Part shown: piece after piece, positions 57,896 through 64,000 of the stretch
Numbering within the stretch: position 1 is the first letter of the stretch
Layout: each line of letters begins with the position of its first letter
NCBI GenBank assembly: GCA_033002965.1
Contig: JAURVB010012654.1
Span: 27,181-91,180 of the forward strand
DNA: 64,000 bases
Direction of reading: 5' to 3'
Origin: Piper betle
Lineage: Eukaryota > Streptophyta > Magnoliopsida > Piperales > Piperaceae
Made by a program: the position numbers and the translations under genes
Notes under the pieces: model-generated
Database searches by the model: none
What the model was told of the DNA's origin: nothing
Seen by the model: the letters and a program-made list of their open reading frames with translations, nothing else

Positions 57896-58357
57896 TGTAA
57901 CGACCCGGCCCAAAGTGCAAACTAATGGGCCAAGTCATTTCTTCAAAAGTGGTTAACCAATTTAAAGATCTATAATCCATTCCCACTTATAAACAGGATC
58001 TTATCCGAGTAGGTATTAGATGTGGGACTAAGTTGAAGGATCTTACAATCCACCTACCTTAGACAATTTCGTCCCCAAAATTCCTACAGTTGGCCTATTG
58101 TTAGCCTTAGCACACGTCTTTCTCTGGCCTTTGACCGGCACCCTTAGTCAATGTACCTAGTCCAACCCATTATCAAACATGGAACCAGGTTGCTTTGAAA
58201 CCACTTGTAATGACCTGGCCCAAAGTGTAAACTAATGGATCAAGTCACTTCTTTAAAAGTAGTTAACCAAGTCAGAGATTCATAGTCCATTCCCACTTAT
58301 AAACAAAATCTTATCCCAGTGGGTATTAAATGTGAGACTAAGTCGAGGGATCTCACA
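57896..58357 (-). mobile_element. Complete TRIM retroelement
   Basis: Two 152-bp LTRs (57896-58047, 58206-58357), 158-bp internal region with primer site and polypurine tract. Flanks TCCGA and TCTAA are the same ancestral site as 6618 and 32742. Confidence 0.9.
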
Positions 58358-59929
58358 TCTAATTAAATGCCACTTAGGCCATCCTGCAAGTAATAAAACA
58401 AACATACAATTGAATAGATCGTAAAACAAGGAACGAGTCTTAAACGGACCTGGTAGATGTTCCAAGCATGTTCTCGCACATAGGCAGTGAGCTCATACTC
58501 CGTACCTATACATCAAATTAAAAGCTAATGCCCACTTATGACGCATTCACACATCCTATAACTTACACATATCAATCATACATCAATTTCATATAAGTTT
58601 TTCCTACTCTACGTTGCATTAGATTACGATACTTACTTAATTTACCTAACTAGTCCCTTCACATTCGATTTAATACAATTCAATCAATAAAATTTCATAT
58701 TTTTATTTACAATAAAATAGCAAACCCATCAATTCACTAATCCTAGCATGTTGTGCTAATAATTATCATCTTTAATAAATTAAATCGGAGTTAATTATAC
58801 CTTGCATCTTCGGCAATCGGCGACGACTACGATTTCGTTGCGTGGCTCGGGACTCTCTTTGGCACCCGTCAGTGTTAGAAGTTCGATCGGGTTCTACTGG
58901 ATGAATACTGCGGAAGGGCCGACGAATTTAGTTTTTTGGCTATTTCTGGTGGTTTTCCAGTGCCATACTGGCAGTCTATCGGCAACTTTTCCGGTGAGGA
59001 AATCGGGGCTATGGGTCGGCATTGTTTCAGCTAGTTCGACCCAACGGTGGTGGCGGTGAGGACGGCAACGGTGGCATGTCGGCTGGGGTCGGGTGGCTTG
59101 TCTAATAGGGCCTCGATTGGCCTTGGTAGTGGCGTTGGAAATGGGGTAAATGCTCACGGGGTTGAGGGGGAGGCCTCAGTGGCACGGTGGAGGAATTGCG
59201 TCAGCACGGGCAGTGCAAGGGCGCGGTCATTCGGTGTCATGGAGGTCAGGTGGCGGTCGGGGTGCTCGGTGCAGCACGGCTGGTGTCGGCGGTGTCGATC
59301 GGCGTCTGTGCGGGTGCCAAAGGTGTAGTCGGTGACGCGAATCATTGCGGCGGTTGCCAACGATCGGGTTTGTGGAGGAAAAAAGGTTGGGGTAGTCTCG
59401 TAAATAAAACTTGACTCGCCTCCGATTCGAGTCAAAAATAATAACTAATCCCCCACCTTCTCCTAAAAAACTCAGAAAAATAAAGAAAAATCCCATTAAA
59501 TATAATACACACCATAACATTACAATGATATTCTTTATAACTAATAACCCACACAAAACACTTCGTAACGCATCCTAATATGTTATTCGACCTAAAAATA
59601 ATTCTACGGTCTTATACTAAAATAAATTAAAAAAATCATGGGGTACTCTAATATATTTTGATAATTTATTCTAATGTCGTCTTACTGACATTATCATCAT
59701 ACACTTGGGCACACATGACCCTCATGGTTCATAACACACGACCGGTATCGGCTCAGTACGCGTGTTCTGAAATTAGGGGTCAAAACAACCAGTTCTGACT
59801 ATAAAACGTTGACTCGGGTCACGGATTTACAATTATTTTTTGTTGTTAATGTATGTAAATAAATACACATTTAATGTTGTAAATACGGTCGCTAATTGAG
59901 CGGGCCAACTCGTGAGCATTTGGTGATTA
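58358..59929. repeat. Repeat block B, copy 3 (B3)
   Basis: Follows B1 to about 58830, then has a GC-rich part (58850-59400) missing from B1 and B2 but resembling that of block A, and then the common AT-rich tail. Frames in the GC-rich part occur on both strands and are not conserved as proteins. Confidence 0.5.
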
Positions 59930-60100
59930 GCTCGACTCTACTTGACTCGAAACTCGACATTTAAATGCTCGAGCTCGAACTCGAATCCTACAATTCAAGT
60001 TTGAGGAAGACAGTGTTCGACTTGACTTGACTCAGTTATAGCTCAAACTCGACTCCAAATTGACATGTAGCTCGACTCAAACTTGACTCGATAATATAAT
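59930..60100. repeat. CTCGACT-rich short-repeat region
   Basis: About ten variants of CTCGACT/CTTGACTCGA in both orientations within 170 bp. Such dense subterminal motifs occur at the ends of hAT-type elements, but I see no matching termini. Absent from the same place in units 0 and 2. Confidence 0.5.
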
Positions 60101-60531
60101 ATAATGATATACATATTATTACTAACCTACTCAAAATACATTTAAAATTGTAGCGAGCCGTACGACCTAAAAAATTGGGTCACCGTATAATAGTTAAAAC
60201 TATGGTCTTAATTACGCCACTGATAGCTAGAGAAATTTGATGGTAAAAAAATATTTGTTTCTTAATGAGTGTGCACTTGAGACGCTGACATCCCAAAGCG
60301 AAGAAAAAAATTTACAAATGATGAAAATTTTATTTTCTTTTTTAAGAAAAAATAAAATTTAAAAAAATAGATAAAAAATATATTCCCAGTAAAGGGGCTT
60401 CTTTGTAACGTCTTATGCAGGGGCCGTCTCCCCACTACCAAAACCCTAAATATCCAACAAAAAAATTAAGCACCAAAATTCGAATAGTGGAGACCTAGAG
60501 TTTTCGAACACCGACGACAGTTGATAACTCT
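60101..60531. other. AT-rich spacer and possible leader of the captured gene
   Basis: 60101-60440 is related to 63150-63480 and 13545-13860 in direct orientation. 60440-60531 (ACCAAAACCCTAAATATCC...) looks like a plant 5' leader and may belong to the RRM gene now split by the LTR. Confidence 0.4.
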
Positions 60532-61885
60532 ATAAAAGAGTTATTATTCTTTTCACTTCATGTTGGTTTTTGTCATGTTTCGAGTCGTTTATAGTTTAAT
60601 TTTTTTAGTTTAAAAGTTTATTAAATATTATTAATAATGCGATAAATTATTGTGATTATGGTGTAAAAAGTGTTAATTAATGTTGTTCTAGCAGGTTATA
60701 AGAATTAGAAGACGATCCAGAATCAATTCGGGGGTAATCGGACAAAAAAATGTAACCTAGAAAATGTAGCGAGTGCTCGAGCGCCTAAATAATGAGTGCT
60801 CCAGCACTGGCCTTCTTGTTAAGAAAGCATTATGGCCGAGAGCTGAATGCTCGAGTGCCTAAATAGTGAGTGCTCGAGCATTGGCAGCGGAAAACCTGAT
60901 TTTTCTGATATTTTTGGAGATCCTGGTGGACCCCACTTAAAAATAATTGGGTGGATACTTTATAAGCTTGATTAGGGTTTTAAAGAAGAGGAGAAGAACA
61001 CCATTAGACTGCTAAGAGATGGCATGAAAGACGAGAGAAGGAAGACGAAGAGGTTGGATCATAAGAAGAAGACGCTTTCCCCAAAAGAGTTTTTCTTTAT
61101 TTTGATTTACTTTCTCTGTATTTAAATGATGTCTTTCATATCACATATGAATTTCTTAAGTCTAATAAAATACTTTGTGGAGTAAATTCTTTTCTAGGAT
61201 TTTCAATGACACTTATTGCATGGATTAATAAAAGTTATTAATTTTTCTCTTTGTGATTGTGATGTTGGATTATCTATTTTATTCTGTTCATTAATGCTAT
61301 CATTTTCCTGATCCCTATTGATTGATCTAGAGATTTGATCTTACCTATAGATAGAAAGATTAAATTTGTCATTAAATGAAATAGCCTTTGTTCATCTATT
61401 TTAGGTGATTCACGTATGAGATAGAGATATACTCATATATCTTGGGTAACTGTTAAGGGCAGAACTTAAAGTATTATTTTGCATACACAATTTCAAAGAG
61501 ATATAAGACTTGGGTTGGGTATGAGTGATAAGTTTATGGTGAATCTAAGAGATGTCATAAATAATTAATTCCTGTGGTTAATAATCTAAATGTGCAACTC
61601 ATAGGTAGAAGTTATAACTTTAACCATATAGAGCACTATGTGATATTGACAATCCCTAGGTTTGTCGTCTGGAAATAATATTTGATTTAAATATTGAATT
61701 TTAAATTAGTTTAGTATTAATCCATAATTTAATCACTCTTTAAATTCATTTCTATTTAAGTACAATTTATTAAATTAGTTTTGGAAATTGAAAATTTCTA
61801 CTAATAATTCCTCGTGGGAGGATACTTTCTTATCACTTTTATTACTTGATTCGGCACGTGCACTTGTGTTATAATTTCCACATCA
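60532..61885 (+). mobile_element. Full-length solo LTR (1354 bp) upstream of G4
   Basis: TGATAACTCT...CACATCA, the full form of the LTRs at 8440, 36790 and 11119. The flanks are ACAGT (left) and ACTGT (right), a possible 5-bp target duplication with one change. No primer site starting TGG follows, and no retroelement genes are present. Its tail is also found at 18743. Confidence 0.7.
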
Positions 61886-62039
61886 ACTGTGTAGAAGCCG
61901 CTCCGGGAATCCTCCTCCTCTAGCCTCGGTAGGAATAGGTGCGCACTTTTGTGCTTTCTCATCGGTTTTGATTGCTTTCGTTGGTTGTGTTGTGTTGCAA
62001 TCTGAGAATTGAGAATATGAGTTTCTTGGTTAGGTGGCT

Positions 62040-62830
62040 ATGGGCGGCAAGCAAGAGATGCAGATATTTGTTGGGGGTTTGTCTTGGGAGACTACTGATC
62101 GGCAACTGGAAGATGCCTTCGGTTGAGTCGGGAAGATTTTTGCGTCAGACAACTTCTACCTAGCCCTTCACCTCACCGACAAGGTCTTCTTCGCCCTCTT
62201 CTTTGTCTCTGCCTACTATCTCAAGGATCGATGGTGCGAGAAGATCACCTCCATCCCTCGTCCTCAACCTCTCCGAGTTCATTCTCATCTTCGCCTTCCT
62301 TGCCTCCATCATCTACCTCCTCGGCTTCTTCGGCATTGACTTCGTCCAAACCATCATCTCTTGCCCCGACAATTTGATCCCTGCCCCGCCTGCCGCATCC
62401 CAGCCACCGGCGCTGCCCAAAATCATCGGCGAGGATTCCGACATGGCCACCAATGTCGTCTCCGGCATCGCCCCATCCGACTCCTTGGAGGCTCGGCTGG
62501 GTGACTGCCGCTGCGCCATGACAATCCACCCCCAGGAGGTGGAGGTGGCCACTGAGCAGTCCCTGGGTGGCCTGCTGCTGGACGGGCTCGACTACGACTC
62601 CATCTTGGGCCAGTGCTACGTGATGTCGGCGTGGTACGTCCAGATCCTGGTAGGGATAGCTGGGCCGCTGGTGCTCGATGGCAAGGAGTTGTTGGTGTCG
62701 ATGGCCACCACTAAGAGCTGGCCCGCTCTCTCGTTGTCCAGTTCAGATCCGCGAAGAGGGCCACCGGTTTGAAGTTCTTCCTCGAAAATCCAATGAACTT
62801 CGAGAATATGTTCGTCATCTTTAACAGGTT
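62040..62830 (+). pseudogene. G4: RRM start fused to HMG-CoA reductase exon 1 (no hAT insertion)
   Basis: ATG at 62040 reads MGGKQEMQIFVGGLSWETTD and on to DAFG, then TGA. Reductase from about 62151: [16 protein letters not shown], frame change near 62250, [54 protein letters not shown]. At about 62718 it jumps from VSMATT to the exon end, deleting the part that holds the hAT site, then LKFFLENPMNFENMF and AACAG|GT at about 62828. This is the cleanest copy for recognising both parents. Confidence 0.87.
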
Positions 62831-64000
62831 CGCTTTTTGACTCTATGTTTTCTTTGGATTTTTTCTTTCAAAAAAGAAATCATTTTTTGTTTGTTTAAAA
62901 AGATGGAGCTGAAAGTTTCAATCTTTTTTCCCCCTTATGTTAGTATTTGAATCTTCCACGAAATTGACTATGGGATGGTGACTGTCGTCCTTGTTTTTTG
63001 AATTTGTTGTTTCCCTATGCTAGACTTTTTATCAATAGTTCAAAAAATATATCTACTACATCTTCTTATTAATTAAATTATCTTCTATGAAATTTTCTTT
63101 TGCATAAATTTAATTAAATTATCTACTTTCATAAGGTCGAAAGTAGATTATTAATATTACTTACCTAGTCAAAATACATTTAAAATTGTAGCGAGTTGCA
63201 CTACAAAATTTTGGTCACCGTATAGTACTTAAAACTATGATCTTAATAATGCCACTGATAACTAGAGAAATTTGATGGTAAAAAATTATTTGTTTTTTAA
63301 AAAGTATGCAATTGAAAAGATTTCATCCCAAAGCTAAGAAAAAAATATTGCAAATAATGAAAATTTTATTTTCTTTTTTTACGTAAAACATAAAATTAAA
63401 AGAATAGAAAAAAAAATTAGCCTATTAAATGGGCTTCTTAGTTATGTCTTACTCAGGGGCTCCTAATATATTTTAAATTATTATGATAATTTTTTTAATT
63501 TTTCATGCATTTGGGTTGGAAGGAGTTTTTCTTTTTTGCATTGGTGAGATTATGTCATGATTAGTGGTATTTTATATGAGCTAGAACATTTTATTAGAGC
63601 TATTTAGTGGGTCTTACAATTCAAAATCCACATAAATAACTAAAATAATAATAATAAGGATAATTATAAAATTTTAACTCAATTTGATTTTTTTAACCCA
63701 TTAATTTTAATTTTTAAAATAATTATAATAAAATTAATTTCAAAATATGTACTAACTTGTGCTTCCTTTGAAAATGTAAACGTAGGTTATAATGATACCA
63801 AAAGAAAAAAAATTTTTATCAACTTCTTACTCATGCACTCTACTTTTATTATATATAAATATTATTTTATGGGACATACTAAAAAGGTTTAAATAAAATA
63901 AATATTTTGTATATGTTATATGAGAAGTAGCTTATATAATTTTTTTCCATACATACACACACACATATATACGAATAGCCTGCCCCCAGGGCAGGATAAA
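62831..64000. other. Reductase intron-like tail and AT-rich spacer
   Basis: 62831-63140 matches the T-rich tail of G1. 63150 onward matches 13543-14390 and lacks the TRIM found there (GATTATTAATATT intact). By homology to unit 1 another minus-strand OMT should follow about 1 kb beyond the window. No gene in this stretch. Confidence 0.6.

Noticed and set aside
61886..61915. Primer-binding site after the TGATAACTCT-type LTR, making G a retroelement
   Set aside because: The sequence after the LTR (ACTGTGTAGAAGCC) does not start TGG and only loosely resembles tRNA complements. No 3' LTR or polypurine tract follows any G copy, and the flanks ACAGT/ACTGT fit a solo-LTR target duplication better.
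1..64000. tRNA or rRNA genes
   Set aside because: I looked for tRNA-like cloverleaf boxes; only retroelement primer sites complementary to tRNA-Met were found.

Overview
The window is nuclear DNA from a flowering plant, probably a eudicot; I cannot name the species. It is AT-rich, intron-containing and crowded with LTR retrotransposons, TRIMs and hAT-like elements, and it carries plant-type O-methyltransferase (OMT), HMG-CoA reductase and aspartate aminotransferase sequences. I see no intact host gene. The only long intact reading frames belong to two retroelements: a Ty1/copia polyprotein (47160-51170, minus) and a gag/aminotransferase fusion (43409-45007, minus).

The backbone is a degenerate tandem array. 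Each unit contains, in order, an RRM/HMG-CoA-reductase chimeric fragment (called G), an OMT on the minus strand, a divergent OMT on the plus strand, a decayed gypsy gag-pol remnant, and long LTR-like repeat blocks A and B. Left remnant: A1-B1 (2151-8439). Unit 1: G1 (8440-12948), OMT-A (minus), OMT-B (plus). Unit 2: G2 (18743-20830), OMT-D (minus), OMT-C (plus), gypsy, A2, B2. Unit 3: G3 (36790-40100), OMT-A' (minus), OMT-E (plus), gypsy, A3, B3. Unit 4: G4 (60532 onward), running off the right edge. All six OMT copies are broken, and the three plus-strand copies share one frameshift, so they were duplicated after that lesion.

Younger insertions decorate the array, and the paralogous units supply empty sites that prove the target-site duplications (TSDs). 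(1) A 2375-bp LTR element occurs twice (27271-29645 plus, TSD GATTC; 42984-45358 minus, TSD CTATC). It has 433-bp LTRs, a tRNA-Met primer site and a polypurine tract, but its inside is an intron-less fragment of a host aspartate aminotransferase gene fused in frame to a gag-like start. The catalytic lysine is replaced by Thr in both copies. (2) An intact copia element (46337-52520, TSD AATAA) sits in exon 2 of OMT-E. (3) TRIMs lie at 6618-7079, 12949-13542 and 57896-58357, with a solo LTR at 32742-32892. (4) A hAT-like element (TSD GTTGAGCG) interrupts the HMG-CoA reductase fragment in G1-G3; in G1 it is itself interrupted by a 1319-bp solo LTR (TSD GTCGG).

The most interesting biology is two independent captures of metabolic genes: aspartate aminotransferase as spliced cDNA inside an LTR retroelement, and HMG-CoA reductase exon 1 with the start of its intron, joined to an RRM start, as genomic DNA. 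The left edge holds a gypsy gag remnant and an LTR with an expanded hairpin-forming minisatellite, joined to a TRIM body.
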